From assembly GCF_023078275.1 (NCBI RefSeq), contig NC_062974.1, positions 28,634,278 to 28,698,277 on the forward strand: DNA of 64,000 nt, in the 5' to 3' direction. The stretch is from Leguminivora glycinivorella. Its lineage: Eukaryota; Arthropoda; Insecta; Lepidoptera; Tortricidae. The position numbers and the translations under genes are program-made. The number at the start of each line of letters is the position of its first letter. Position 1 is the first letter of the stretch. The notes beneath the pieces are model-generated. The model was not told the origin of the DNA. It worked only from the letters and a program-made list of their open reading frames with translations, and ran no database searches. Positions 20,391 through 31,849 of this stretch are shown here, in pieces.

Positions 20391-20537
20391 CCTGCAGGGT
20401 TAGCACATGATTGCCGCGAGAGTATGTCGCCGCGAGATAGACTACCCGTCCTTATGTCATTAATACAGTTAGAAGAAGACGTGTGATCTATCTCGCGGCG
20501 ACATACTCCCGCGGCAATCATGTGCTAGGCCTACAGG
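20391..20537. mobile_element. MITE with TAGCACATGATTGCCGCG ends
   Basis: TAGCACATGATTGCCGCGAG, then AGTATGTCGCCGCGAGATAG, is mirrored by CTATCTCGCGGCGACATACT, then CCCGCGGCAATCATGTGCTA. The outer CCTGCAGG and CCTACAGG extend the ends. The arms are about 50 bp, nearly perfect, in a 147-bp element. Confidence 0.8.
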
Positions 20538-21169
20538 TGGCTTACGAATTGTTCCTAAAACTGGGTTAGATGTAGTTTATCGTACAAAAGTAAAAGTCCA
20601 TTTTCGTGCAATTTTAAGATCGCCGCGAGCTACTACCTAATTACTCAAAACATAACAGTTCTAAGTAAAAGCAGAATTACTGAATATGCCCTCAGTCTAC
20701 CCGCAATTTCATTCAATTATACACTTTTACAGTACTTACTGAAAGTCTATAGTAACTTGTAGCTTCTTATTTGCTCCTACTCAGTTTTTATATAGAATCT
20801 TTTGTCAAAAGTCCGACAATTCTCTCTGAGTGGACATTATATTACAAAATTATATTTGCCGTCAAGTCTGAACCATTTTCATATAATTGTAAAGACTGTA
20901 ATGGTTTTCTAGCTCTAATGTATGTTGGTATTTCTGAAGTCTGATATTGGAGTAACTCAATATTGTTCCCAAATGTGTATTTAGGAAGGCTATTAGGTAA
21001 GTTTCAAGATTTTGTACAATATTGGTCTAGGGTTGAAATGGCTTTGTTAGATACTTCAGTATAGGTACCTAGCTAATATTATACTGCTGATTCTAATTCA
21101 CCAATTTGATATCATACTGAACTGGTTTTGATAACACTGAGTACTTTCAAGTTTTTTTTTTAGTATGGA
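20538..21169. other. AT-rich non-coding stretch
   Basis: No open frame with a domain, and no inverted or tandem structure that I can see. Confidence 0.3.
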
Positions 21170-21310
21170 TAGGTTTGACCACGGTTACTTTTTTTATGCG
21201 ATAGGAGGCAAATTAGCAGACAGATTACCTGATGGTGAGCGATCACTGCCGCCCTGGATCACTGGACATCCGAAACACCAGAAGGTTTGGAGGTGCGTTG
21301 CCGACTTTTA
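21170..21310 (+). repeat. dispersed repeat fragment (GATTACCTGATGGTGAGCG type)
   Basis: ATAGGAGGCAAATTAGCAGA, GATTACCTGATGGTGAGCGA and CATCCGAAACACCAGAAGG are a diverged relative of the CCCGCCTGATGG family at 983 and 46125. Confidence 0.5.
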
Positions 21311-21921
21311 AGTTATCTTATCAGTCCGGAAATATCGCAGGCGACGCGGCGACAGTTCATTTCACAGTTTAGATATGCGGGGTAGGAAGTTTCTAGAGAG
21401 ACGCTCAGTTAAGGACTGCCTAACTGCCTTCGGCTAGTCTGTGACCAAGAGTAAGCCCATTTATAATAATAATTAAAAAAAATTGACAACGTTGACGCCA
21501 TTTTGCATGTAGAAATCAGGGTAAGGTTCATTTCCAAGGATGTGTCAAAACAAGTTGAAAGCCGTAACAAATTATGAAATCATAATCAGTCTCGTGGTTC
21601 ACAAGTTCACATTTTGCTTGACAGGCTAGAAAGTTTGCTTCGAGTTATTGATGGTATAAAAGTTACAACGTTGTAATAAGTTTTGGTTCTACAGTTTTCT
21701 TACTTGAAAATAATAATCTCTAATGATAAGTTTACAACGTAACGTGATTTGATGTACAGCCAAATAAAGACTATTATACGTTATCTGAATTAAGTAAAAA
21801 GCTTAGCGCCAATTTTAATAAGCATCCAAGTATTGTCGTGTCTCTCAATTTGAGAATAACGCGAGCAAACCTTTATAATTTATCATAATAGAGGACATCG
21901 CTAGCAGTGCGAGGATTGATA
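21311..21921. other. non-coding stretch, no feature recognised
   Basis: AT-rich sequence without open frames of note or terminal repeats. Confidence 0.3.
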
Positions 21922-22063
21922 ACGCCGTGTCTTGCGTGGGCGACGGTCGCGCGACCGTCGCCGTCGCGTCTCATGCTTCCATATCGATAAGGTTTGATTT
22001 CGTATGCGTCGCATCGCCGTCGCGCGACCATCGCGCGACCGTCGCCCACGCAAGCCACGGCGT
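21922..22063. mobile_element. MITE with ACGCCGTG ... CACGGCGT ends
   Basis: ACGCCGTGTCTTGCGTGGGC, then GACGGTCGCGCGA, is mirrored by TCGCGCGACCGTCGCCCACG, then CAAGCCACGGCGT. It is a 142-bp, very GC-rich near-palindrome in AT-rich surroundings. Confidence 0.8.
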
Positions 22064-22167
22064 AATACGTATACTAAGTATTATGTAGTGTGTATATTGT
22101 AGCTGCCAAACGAGTAAAAGCCGTCTCAAAAACCGCCGTGTCAAAAACGGATGAGAAAATTGCATTT

Positions 22168-22386
22168 TGATCACGAGAGTGTTAAAGTAAGTAAATTAAT
22201 TCCATACAAATTACTACCAGAGGACGTGATCTCAGCACTGAATGTTAACCAGTTTAAGAACCGACTAGATAACTACTTAACAAATTTAAAGAACACATCT
22301 TAAGAAAGAATTGTTGGATACAGGCAACTATCAGTTGTTATAATATAACTGCCGGCCTGATTAATAAATAATAATAATAATAAAAT
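22168..22386 (+). pseudogene. LINE C-terminal fragment with (AAT)n tail
   Basis: The frame VSKLIPYKLLPEDVISALN continues to VNQFKNRLDNYLTNLKNTS and a stop. L-P-x-x-V followed by x-F-K-x-x-L-D is the usual C-terminal end of CR1/Jockey-like LINE polymerases. A short 3' UTR and (AATAAT)n at about 22362-22383 follow, the expected 3' tail. The element is 5'-truncated to its last 220 bases. Confidence 0.6.
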
Positions 22387-23027
22387 TTTAACTTTTAAGT
22401 CCTAAGCTGGCCTGGTTCTAAAGTGACTAGTAAATGATGATTTGAAATCATAAATGCTGAATAGATTGATAAAGGTTTAGTTAGATGTTTATTGTTAGTA
22501 TTTTTCGCGTGTTAGTCTGACGACAAAAATTGTTTTACTCAGAGGAAAAATCTGTTTAACCTTCATAAATACCTTGAAACCATCGCAACGCTCAAGATTC
22601 CATTTCTCAAACCACGCGTTACGCTCGCGGGTCAATATTGGAATCATTCTATGAATAATAATCACGTGCGGCTTAATATCAAATTTGATGTCTTGTAAAA
22701 CAAGTAAGTATCGAGTAGGCTAGCGATCCGGTCGCTCCGCGGCAACAGGTGTTGCTCTCAATTTTCGCGTGATTTGACTCTCAAATTCTTTTCATCCTGC
22801 ATTATTAAAAATCTTACTTTATAATAATTTCCTCTTAAAAGAGGCTTTTGGATAGACGTAATTGTAAATCAAATAATGGCCTGAGGAAAGACTTCATTCA
22901 AGTATTCGAAGCAGCGAGAGTGTTTCATTGTTGTTTAATATTACATTTTATATTATCTATTAAAAATATTTATAAACGGTTTCTAATAAGTGTGTCCGAG
23001 GAGCACCTTAGTCAAGAACCTACCTAT
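22387..23027. other. AT-rich non-coding stretch
   Basis: A 60-codon frame at 22848-23030 has no recognised content. No repeats are evident before the TIR element. Confidence 0.3.
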
Positions 23028-24466
23028 TAAGGTAACGGCGGCTATCAACGCGGGTATCGAAATCGACGTCCATTACCGCCGCATTTGCAAATACGCATTT
23101 TATAGGCAAACCGACCAATTTCTTAAAAAAGTTACTCACACAAAGGAAGCCTGTTTAGTTGACTAACGCACATATAGGCGATAGAGAGTGTGAATGAAAG
23201 AAGACGCTCGCTATTTGACAGTTTTTGCCACGGGGCCGCGAGAAGAGGTTGTGTCATACTGACGTGTGACGCTAAACCTAAGTGAACTCCAATCTCATTT
23301 AGTAGTTTACGTAATAATTATGGCAAACAGGTGAAAGTTATGCATTTCAAATTATTATTTATAGTTTTCTACATGACTTCTGAGTACTTTTTACGTATTG
23401 TTTAGCCTGGAAATGTGTTTAAAGTGGAAATTAAAAGACAGCGGTGAAAGGCGCCATTTCGTGAGTAGATTCTATTACTGTGGTATACCACGGTAATAGT
23501 TAAAGTAGTGATATTAGTTCTTTTTGCTTTATTTTAAGTATATGTGATCAGTTATATAATGTCTTACAGTTGTTTCAATCTTGATCTATTCACGCTATCA
23601 AAGAACTATTTACGCGGTATGAAAATTATTCAACAAAACCTTAATTTTTAGCAAAAACTTCATGACTGATTTCGTAGTTTCTATGAAAACCGTTAATTTG
23701 TCAATTTTTTAAACATTGACATAAAGTCTGATGCTTACTTACCAGTTATGTAAGCTTGGTTTTAATATAAGGTTGCAATATTTTATTTTGATTTGTAATG
23801 AAAATACATCTGTATGACTTTGTTTTTATGGGTCGGAATTAGATTTTATAATACTCCAATTTATGCCTATTACCGATGGTACGATCAGATAACCCTCGGT
23901 AATAGAATATATTAGAATCTATTACCGATCCATGCAATATTTGTTTGGGTCGGTAATGGGTTCCTATAGAAGTATCTATTACCGAGCGACATATTAGTCT
24001 TGTATCAAAATATGACATTTAGTGTACCGTAAGTACAGATTTCTTAGGTGAAACTGAGTCTTCTGTGGGTATTCATAAAGGAGGATAGTATAGGTATATG
24101 TATTTGTCATAATTTGTATATTCAACCGTCGGTATTAAGCTCCGAATTTTGAGATGGGTTTCTATTTACCGATGGCAGAAAAACACTGTCATTCATACCC
24201 TCGGTAATGAAATCTCAATTCGCGTTAATAGAACTGCAACCTGTTCATTACCACGGTAATAGAAAATTTAGGTATGTTGGCTTCAATAATAATTTTATGA
24301 CATATAATAAACTAAAATGATCCTAAAACTCTTTAAAACTAATAGTTCAATAAATACTCTTCCATAAAAAAAATATTTGTGGTCGTTAATGAGCTTTGAT
24401 ACCCTTAATTTTTTGGTATCTTTTGAAATCTGCTTAAATACCACGTTAATAGGCGCCATTACCTTA
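23028..24466. mobile_element. 1.4-kb non-autonomous DNA transposon with many CTATTACCG motifs
   Basis: The left end TAAGGTAACGGCGGCTATCA is mirrored on the right by CGCCATTACCTTA, with further matches inward (AACGCGGGTAT against ATACCACGTT). If TA is the target, the inverted end reads AGGTAAYGGCGSCTATYAAC. Inside, the word CTATTACCG or its complement CGGTAATAG recurs about ten times in both orientations, including a near-perfect palindrome at 23471-23498. No transposase is encoded. Superfamily unknown. Confidence 0.65.
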
Positions 24467-25138
24467 GTCTAGTTTAGACCGTAATCTATATCAATAATTA
24501 TAATGTAACTCTGTCATATTGGTTAGTAATTCATCGTAAAGTTTAAGACCAAGAGGGTGATTTTTGAATCTCGCATACGGGATTTTGCCACTAAAATACC
24601 GGTTGAAAACGGTGACTTGCCTATTATTTTCAGTGACAATTTTCTGAATTCGAACGCTTGAGACTCAAAAATCGGCCCGTAGATTCTCCAAAGACGATGG
24701 CTTATAAAATCCTATGTTTGCAACTCGTCACCCAGCATGTTTCAACATTAGCACTACAATTGTATGTGCATTGGATTGAATTACTCGTACCAATCAGGTT
24801 TTCGAAACTTACGTACTTACCTACGAAATATCATTTAATATTCACCCCTAGATTTTCGTTGAAGATAACACCGTGAGGAACGCTGCATAGTTCTAGAATA
24901 TGAAAGAAATATTACAGATCTATACAATTATTTTATTTTTAGGCAGAATTGACACTAACACTTGTTATTTCTGAAATAGAAAAGGGAAATAAAGGACCAA
25001 GTAGATGGGAAACATTCTGTCTGCGAGAAAGTTCGGGAAGCGAACACCTGGATCCTTGACAGAACAGGCGGCGCCTAAACTTTATTTCCGGTACAAAACT
25101 CAATCCCTTTTTATTATTAAAAATGTTTAGACTTGTAA
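24467..25138. other. non-coding stretch, no gene seen
   Basis: A 72-codon frame at 24658-24876 has no domain. No clear structure is evident up to the foldback at 25139. Confidence 0.3.
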
Positions 25139-25369
25139 ATTGAAACAGATATCATACACGAAAGAAAAACGACAAGGCCCACTGGTGGCCGAGCCGGGAA
25201 TCGAACTCGGTCTTCAGCTTACGCGGCTAACGTCTTTACCACTAGACCACCCGCCCGCCGTGGTACCCGACGAAATTTCTCTAGTGTATGTTATCTCTGA
25301 TAAGGCTAGGCGCCTTTTCCCAGTGGGTCTTGTCGTTTTTTCTTTCGTGTATGATATCTGTTTCAATTT
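25139..25369 (-). repeat. foldback SINE with tRNA-like core
   Basis: The arms 25139-25185 (GAAACAGATATCATACACGA ... AAGGCCCACTGG) and 25318-25369 are inverted copies. Next to the left arm the minus strand carries a tRNA-like segment (about 25186-25259): A-box-like TGGTCTAGTGGTAAAGACG and B-box AGTTCGATTCC. A true tRNA would need a paired acceptor stem, which I do not see. It is best read as a tRNA-derived SINE joined to an inverted copy of its own body. The copia element starts just downstream. Confidence 0.7.
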
Positions 25370-25396
25370 ATAATTTATATATAGTAGTGTACTACT

Positions 25397-25660
25397 TATT
25401 GAATATAATGATAATGAGATATTCGATAGAATCGAGTTGTGCCTAAGAGGCCATAGTACTGGCTGTTAAAGGAATACTGTCATATTTTGTATTTGGTATA
25501 GCAACCGATTCTTTGATATGTTTGTTTACGTTTTGTAAGTCAGTCGGTCTATAACAGTTCTCATGTAAACACTGAATAAATTCCTAGTGTACACTTTCTT
25601 GGTTTCCTTGTGCTATAGATCTCTGCTATATAGTGTTAGACCTGTGGGATATCCCCCACA
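25397..25660 (+). repeat. copia 5' LTR
   Basis: 264 bp, matching 30630-30893. It ends in CCCCACA directly before the primer-binding site. An AATAAA lies at about 25577 and could serve polyadenylation in the 3' copy. Confidence 0.93.
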
Positions 25661-25677
25661 GTGGTTATGGTCCCTCG
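25661..25677 (+). other. primer-binding site, iMet half-tRNA type
   Basis: GTGGTTATGGTCCC directly after the LTR is complementary to the anticodon region of initiator tRNA-Met (CCATAACC within it). Priming from an internal initiator tRNA-Met fragment is typical of copia-like elements. Confidence 0.65.
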
Positions 25678-25727
25678 TACGATTCAAGAATAGTGTTAAC
25701 GGTAAAAGGAAGAAATTTTCAGCGGAA

Positions 25728-28700
25728 ATGAGTAGTACTGTGAAAATTGACCAACTCAACGAAAGTAATTATGAGACGTGGAAGATCCAAGTAGAAGCAG
25801 TGTTAATAAAAAACGACGCCTGGGGATACGTTAATGGGAGTATCAAGAAGCCAGCTGGAGAAAGTGGAGAAGCCGAAGTAGCGAAATGGGAGACAGGAGA
25901 TTCCAAAGCTAAGTCTGACCTAATTTTATCCATAACTCCGAGTGAATTGAGGCACCTGAGAGGTTGCAAGACATCGCGTGACGTATGGCTAAAGTTAAAA
26001 GATATTCATGCTTCCAAAGGACCTGCGAAAAAGGCTACACTATTGAAAGAGTTGTTACTGCGTAAATTGGATGAAAACGGCGATTTGAGGGAACATGTTT
26101 TGAGATTTTTCGAAGTAATAAGCCAACTATCTGACATGGACATTGAAATGCCTGACGATTTGACTTCTATAATGCTTCTGTATAGCTTGCCGTCCAGTTT
26201 TGACAATTTCAGATGTGCAATAGAATCTAGAGATGCATTGCCAAAGCCAGACGCACTGAAAGTGAAGATTTTAGAAGAGGAATATTCCAGAAATCAGAAA
26301 GAATGTGTAGATAAGGCACTTCTTGTAAGAGGAAAGAAATCTTCTAAGCCAAAGAGTGGCATAGATCAACGTCAACGCGCATGTGATGCCCCAGAGCAGG
26401 CTAGTTCGAAATTCAATTATAAATGTTTCAAATGCCATTTACACGGTCATAAAGCCTCGGATTGTACTCAAAAGAAGAAGGAACAACGTAATGACAGTGC
26501 AAAGTATGTGTCGAACTCAAGTGATTTACATGATGTTGATTCCAATTTTGTAACATTCAATTGTGTTTCAGATGCTAATGCTGTTAGGAACGAGAATGGA
26601 AATTGGATCGTTGACAGTGGGTGTACGTCACATTTGTGTAACGATGCTGATAAATTTGGTACTTCATTACTACCGTTGTCCGGTAAGCTAAATTTAGCAA
26701 CGAATTCGAGCACAGACGTACAAGGTAAGGGGACAGTTAGATTTTCTTCATGTGATAATGGTTCTAAAACTGAAGTGCAATTGCCAAATACATTATTTGT
26801 TCCGGATTTGCGATGTAACCTGATTTCAGTAGCAAAAATTACCGATCAAGGTTATAGCATTACGTTCAATAAAAATATAGCTATGGTTCAAGATAGCTAT
26901 GGTAATACTAAACTGGTCGCAAATCGTAAAGGTAATTTATATTACGTCGAGGAACATTGTGGTGTAGTGTCAGCGATTTCTGAGCGAAAGGTTGACGTAT
27001 GGTCGTGGCACGAACGTCTTGGCCATTTAAATGCGAAAGATCTTGTCCGAGTTTTAAATAAATCTGGCATGAATTTAAAGATGTCAGATGTAACTGAATT
27101 GTATGATTGTGACATTTGTGCGAAAGGAAAAATTAGTAGGTTGCCATTTTCTAGCTCGAAAGGACTATGCAATGAAAAGTTAAAAATCAAACATAACGTG
27201 AAGATTGATCCGTTTGAAAGATCGGCAAATACTACAAATCAACCTTTATCGGTAGATGTAGAGTTCCATCCGTCTCAGACTAGTGGAAATCCGGTAGAAC
27301 AGATCTCTGATCACGAGGATGTGAACATAAGGTCATCGAGTGGTCGTGATCCTGAACCCGAGAGAGAAGAGGATATTCCTGTTGAAGCCCGTCAAATGAC
27401 AGATGTTCCAGGTACTGTCGCAGAACCATCTCAACATGATCATCATCAAGATGAAGTTCATGTTGATGGGGGGAGGATAGTGAAGAGAGGTCCAGGGCGA
27501 CCGCGGCTGGAGAGAGGTCATGTTGGGCGTCCTCGGAAGATATACAACACAGTTATCGTAGAACCGGATCCTGTTATCGTAGAGCCAGTGATTGTCGTAG
27601 AGCCAGAGATTGTCGCAGAGCCAGAAGTTGCCATAGAACCAGAGGTTTCTGCGGAAGAAGGCTTTGAGTCAACTGAGGAGTATGGAGACTGCGAAGATTT
27701 CGTTGGAGTTGCCGAGATTAGTCTGAAAGAGGCCTTATCAGGTAACGAGCGAAAAGGATGGAAGGATGCAATAATGTCAGAAGTCAAAAGTTTAATTAAA
27801 AATGACACTTTTGATATCGTCAAGAAACCTATGGGCCGAAATGTCGTTGGTTGCCGATATATTTTAACGACGAAGTTAAATATCGACAAGACTGAGAAGA
27901 AGAAAGCTAGACTGGTGGCGAAAGGCTTTAGCCAACGTTACGGCGTCGATTACCAGAAAACCTTTGCGCCAGTCGCTAGACTTGATTCAGTGAGATTATT
28001 AGTTGCACTTGCAGTGGAACTGGATCTTGAAATTCATCAGTTGGATATAAATACGGCATATTTAAATGGATTATTAGAAGAAGAGATATACATGAAAGTA
28101 CCAGATCTTCTTGACGAATGTTTGCAAGATTTAACACGATTGGAGCAGCCAGGTTCATTCATATATGAAAGAGCTAGCAAGTTGTTATGCGACCTGAGGT
28201 CTGGAGGCAATGTATGCAAGCTCAAGAGGTCGCTGTACGGCCTAAAACAAGCTGGTAGACAGTGGAACATCAGACTGGATGAACAGCTGAAGTGCATGGG
28301 ATTGCAAGCATCTTTAAATGAGCCATGCCTTTATTTTAAAAATATAGACTCGCAAACTAAACTCTTTGTATTAATTTATGTGGATGACATACTCGTCGCA
28401 TCGCAAAGAGGTGAATGCATCGAACATTTCAAAAAGGAACTGGCCGAAAAGTTTGAATTGAAAGATTATGGCATTGCGAAGTATATGTTAGGCATAGAGT
28501 TTGACAGATTTGACAATGGAATGAAATTGTCACAACAAAAATATATTGACGATTTGTTAATTAAATTTAATATGGATAAATGTAAACCGATATCTACGCC
28601 TATGGAATTTAAGCAAAAGATAGAAAAACCGGTGAATAAGTGCAGTGCGCGTGAACAATACCCATATCGCGAAATTATAGGTTCGTTGATGTATCTTTCT

Positions 28701-30530
28701 ACGGGAACGAGACCTGATATTACGAATACGGTGGCTGTATTGAGTCAATTCCTGGATTGCCCTAACGAGGAATGTTGGAATGCAGCAAAGCGTGTCTTGA
28801 GATACCTGAAGCATACGAAACAATATGGACTTATTTACAAAAAGACAGGTAAATCATTGCATGGTTATTCGGATGCTGATTGGGGAGGTTGTTTGATAGA
28901 CAGGCGTTCTTATTCTGGTTATGTTTTCATGTTAGGAGCTGGTTGTGTAAGCTGGAGATCAGAAAAAAGGAGATGTGTGAGCACTTCATCTTGTCAATCG
29001 GAGTATATAAGCTTGGCATCGGCAATGAAGGAAGCTATATACCTGAACAGTTTGCTTACTGAAATTGGGTTACGTAAGTATGCACCATTATCTTTACATG
29101 TAGATAATCAGGGGCAATATGTCTTGCGAGCGATCCAATGTTTCATTCTCGGTCCAAGCATATTGATATAAAGTATCACTTTGTGCGAAGTGTATTAAAG
29201 GACAATAAGAGTATTGAGTTAACCCTTAATTTGGCAGGCAAAAAAAAATTAAATCTTATGTTTTTTTATATTTGAACGGCCTTGTAGGGTTCTAATAAAT
29301 CTTAAAAAAATATAAAAAAATCTGGAATCTTTATTTTGGAAAAAAAACAACGTATGTCACGTCATACTCTGCCAAATTAGGGATATTTTTTTGTGGAAAT
29401 AAAACAAGTTTTTTAGGAAATTATAAAAAGGTTTAATTATTAAATGACATAGAATGGAATAATCCATATCATTTCTAAAAAAAGAAAACAAAACTCTGGT
29501 AAAAAACTAAACAAAATTGAAAAAAATTCTGAAAAACAACTCCTGGTTCTCAAAAAAAAAAAAAATACTAGCAAAAAAAACTAGGTAAGTATAAAAGTAT
29601 TCATTTTGAAATGGAACATAGTGGCGGAAATCATTGTTTAGTGTGGTATTCTAAATGACAATTTCTATTATTTTTGCCAGCCACAAAACACAAACGAATG
29701 TTACACTTTATGCAGATCACTGTGGTAAGTTTTGTGCAAAGACGATGCAATCAGAAGCGGCATTTGCCAGCGGTACCAGTGCAAGCAAGCGTCCACCACG
29801 TGTTTGCACCTGATGCTGTAGGCAACAGAAAAAAAGCTATGGTGCTCATTCCCACAAACCGAAGAAAAAACTCAAACAGAACAAAATAAAATATGTAATG
29901 TCATACATAAACGTTTTAAGGTTCTTTTTTCACTATTTGGCAGTGTATGCTCCACCATACAGATAAAACACAACATCAATCTTAGTGGATTGGGCAGTGT
30001 ATAACACGTCATACAGGTGAATTAGAACATGCTTTTTTATGTCTTTGGCAGTGTATGTCACGTCATACAAGAAGTTTGAAGCGAAATAACTAGTAGTGGT
30101 TTTGTTAGTTACTGTTTGTTTTTAGTAAAAAATAATGCACAGTACATGTAAGTATTAAAAAAAGAAATAAAACAGCATGTTTTATAGAAAATTAAAACGA
30201 AAAACGTAAATAATTACCTTAGAAAGTGTAACATTCTTCCGCCGCCACGACATTTTGTTGACAACTGATTATCGATGTTGCCAGAGTATTAAAATATTTT
30301 TATACCAATTTAGTGACTAATGTTGCTACTGTACAAAAATAAATCAACCAAAATATTTAGTAATTCTGGTCACTACAATTATTTGAATTGCTAGTATGAC
30401 ACGTCATACACTGTCAAATTAAGGGTTAAAGTACTTACCGACCGACTCAATGCTCGCCGACATATTAACGAAGGCTTTGCCTAGAGAAAAGCATTATACG
30501 TGCATTCGCGGTTTGGGCTTTGCTTGTTAA
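25728..30530 (+). pseudogene. copia gag-pol polyprotein, defective
   Basis: I start at the ATG at 25728 (MSSTVKIDQLNESNYETWK), a typical copia Gag start; the frame opens 47 codons earlier. Residue numbers below count from 25587. Order: Gag; zinc knuckle CFKCHLHGHKASDC (about 279); protease DSG (about 342); GAG-pre-integrase SWHERLGHL with CDICAKGK (about 471-520); then only a GRP-rich basic and acidic linker where the DDE integrase core should be; reverse transcriptase with KARLVAKGFSQ (773) and YVDD (931); RNase H with DADWGG (about 1096). At NQG (about 29112) one base is missing, so the frame shifts and stops at 29171. The other frame carries on as HSRSKHIDIKYHFVR, is cut by the piggyBac-type element at TTAA, and resumes as KYLPTDSMLADILTKALP to TAA at 30528. 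The enzyme could not integrate itself. Confidence 0.93.
29223..30425. mobile_element. piggyBac-type non-autonomous transposon inside copia
   Basis: TTAA stands on both sides (29219-29222, 30426-30429) and the ends are CCCTTAATTTGGCAG and CTGTCAAATTAAGGG. TTAA target and CCC-starting short inverted ends are the piggyBac rule. Removing it with one TTAA restores the copia reading frame exactly (SIEL then KYLPTDS). Subterminal motifs of the kind GTATGTCACGTCATAC recur near 29352, 29945, 29997, 30050 and 30393; at 29352-29382 an internal copy of the right end (CTCTGCCAAATTAGGG) occurs. Around 29650-29830 a broken Cys-rich stretch (YQCKQ, TTCLH) may be left over from the transposase C-terminal zinc domain. 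No catalytic part remains. Length 1203 bp. Confidence 0.85.
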
Positions 30531-30629
30531 TTGTTTACATTTTTAATAGTTGTTCTTTGATATCACTTTAGTTTGTTTGTATGTTTTATTGTGTTACAAT
30601 TTATTTTGAATATGCACATTAAGGGGGCG

Positions 30630-30893
30630 TATTGAATATAATGATAATGAGATATTCGATAGAATCGAGTTGTGCCTAAGAGGCCATAGTACTGGCTGTT
30701 AAAGGAATACTGTCATATTTTGTATTTGGTATAGCAACCGATTCTTTGATATGTTTGTTTACGTTTTGTAAGTCAGTCGGTCTATAACAGTTCTCATGTA
30801 AACACTGAATAAATTCCTAGTGTACACTTTCTTGGTTTCCTTGTGCTATAGATCTCTGCTATATAGTGTTAGACCTGTGGGATATCCCCCACA
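30630..30893 (+). repeat. copia 3' LTR
   Basis: 264 bp, the same as 25397-25660 wherever I compared them, preceded by the polypurine tract AAGGGGGCG and followed by the CTACT duplication. Confidence 0.93.
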
Positions 30894-31379
30894 CTACTTA
30901 AAAAAAGAACAAATAAAAAAAAATATTCAATAAAATAATTTGATTTGTTCCCTAGTTGTTTAGACTTGCTTAATATTAAAATTTCTTATTCTCAACATTA
31001 GACTTTTTTATTAAAGGAAAAAGCTCAAATAAGTAAGATAAGTATTCTCACAACAGGTATTTTTAAAACAAAATGAATAGATAAATTATTTTTTATTAAA
31101 AATAGAACACGGAGCAATGCTTTTAAAATTCTCATTTTCTTTGAACTGAAAATAAAAAGTGTTTCAAAATCATTTTAACTTAGTGCTGAATGGCTGTATA
31201 ATAACGCGAACGGAGACGTACAATTACTAATATTGGAATAGTTGTGGTATTTTTAGGGTTCCATAATACACCCATCACACTGGACACTCGCGAGTATGTG
31301 TGGAGTAGATGGTTATATTAATACAACAGGTATCTTATTACCCAAATTTAGCTTCAGTCATCATCATTATCATCATTTC
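30894..31379. other. AT-rich flank; continuation of the repeat split by copia
   Basis: The first about 75 bases (CTACTTAAAAAAAGAACAAA and ATAATTTGATTTGTTC) resemble 33967-34030, an uninterrupted copy. The sequence before the copia (ATAGTAGTGTACTACT) matches 33945-33970 in the same way. The rest is AT-rich without a gene. Confidence 0.5.
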
Positions 31380-31720
31380 AGCCGTGAATCCTGTCCTGGG
31401 CTTTTCGAATGCCAGGCTCTTTTTACCAGGGACCGGACAACCCCTTCCGCGCTACAAGCCTTTCATTGGGAATCCCTAACGTAAGGACGACCCAATCGAG
31501 AGACTCTCCCTTTCGAACTGCAAGCCCATTCATTTGACTAGCCCTTACAAAAAACTAAGCAAAACAATAAAGCTAGCCCTGTGCATTGGCTTAGCGCTAT
31601 CCGATACGGCTTGCAAGCCTTTAATAAGGGTTACCCTTATTTTAAGCGCTATTTATAAGGCTTTCCTTTTGTTAAAGCGTAGTCGAGCCTTGCGTAAAAG
31701 AGACAGGATTATGAATTTAA
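31380..31720. repeat. dispersed repeat with CAGGGACCGG motif
   Basis: TTTTTACCAGGGACCGGACA at 31421 and later AAGCCTTTAATAAGGGTTAC have inverted partners at 37395-37640 (GGGCCGGTCCCTGATAAAAA). The similarity beyond these motifs is weak. The two copies lie outside the paired satellite arrays. Confidence 0.35.
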
Positions 31721-31849
31721 GCTATTGTAAGAACAGGAAGGAAAATGCGCTGTTGCCACTCCGCACTATGCGCCCCATTTTTAATTTTGCAACGAAACAT
31801 GTTTTCGTTGGATAAAAGTAGAACACGGCTAGAAATTATTTTTAATGAA

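Larger units (their letters stand above)
25397..30893 (+). mobile_element. copia-type LTR retrotransposon with nested piggyBac-type element
   Basis: Two LTRs of 264 bp (TATTGAATATAATG ... CCCCACA), a 5-bp target duplication CTACT on both sides (25392-25396 and 30894-30898), a primer-binding site, one long gag-pol frame and a polypurine tract (AAGGGGGCG at 30621) define a complete-ended copia element. The LTRs look identical base for base, so insertion was recent. Internally it is defective: no integrase core, a frameshift near 29112 and a 1.2-kb transposon insertion. Confidence 0.93.

Noticed and set aside
25186..25259. Functional tRNA gene
   Set aside because: A- and B-box motifs are present, but the acceptor stem does not pair and the segment is part of a SINE foldback.
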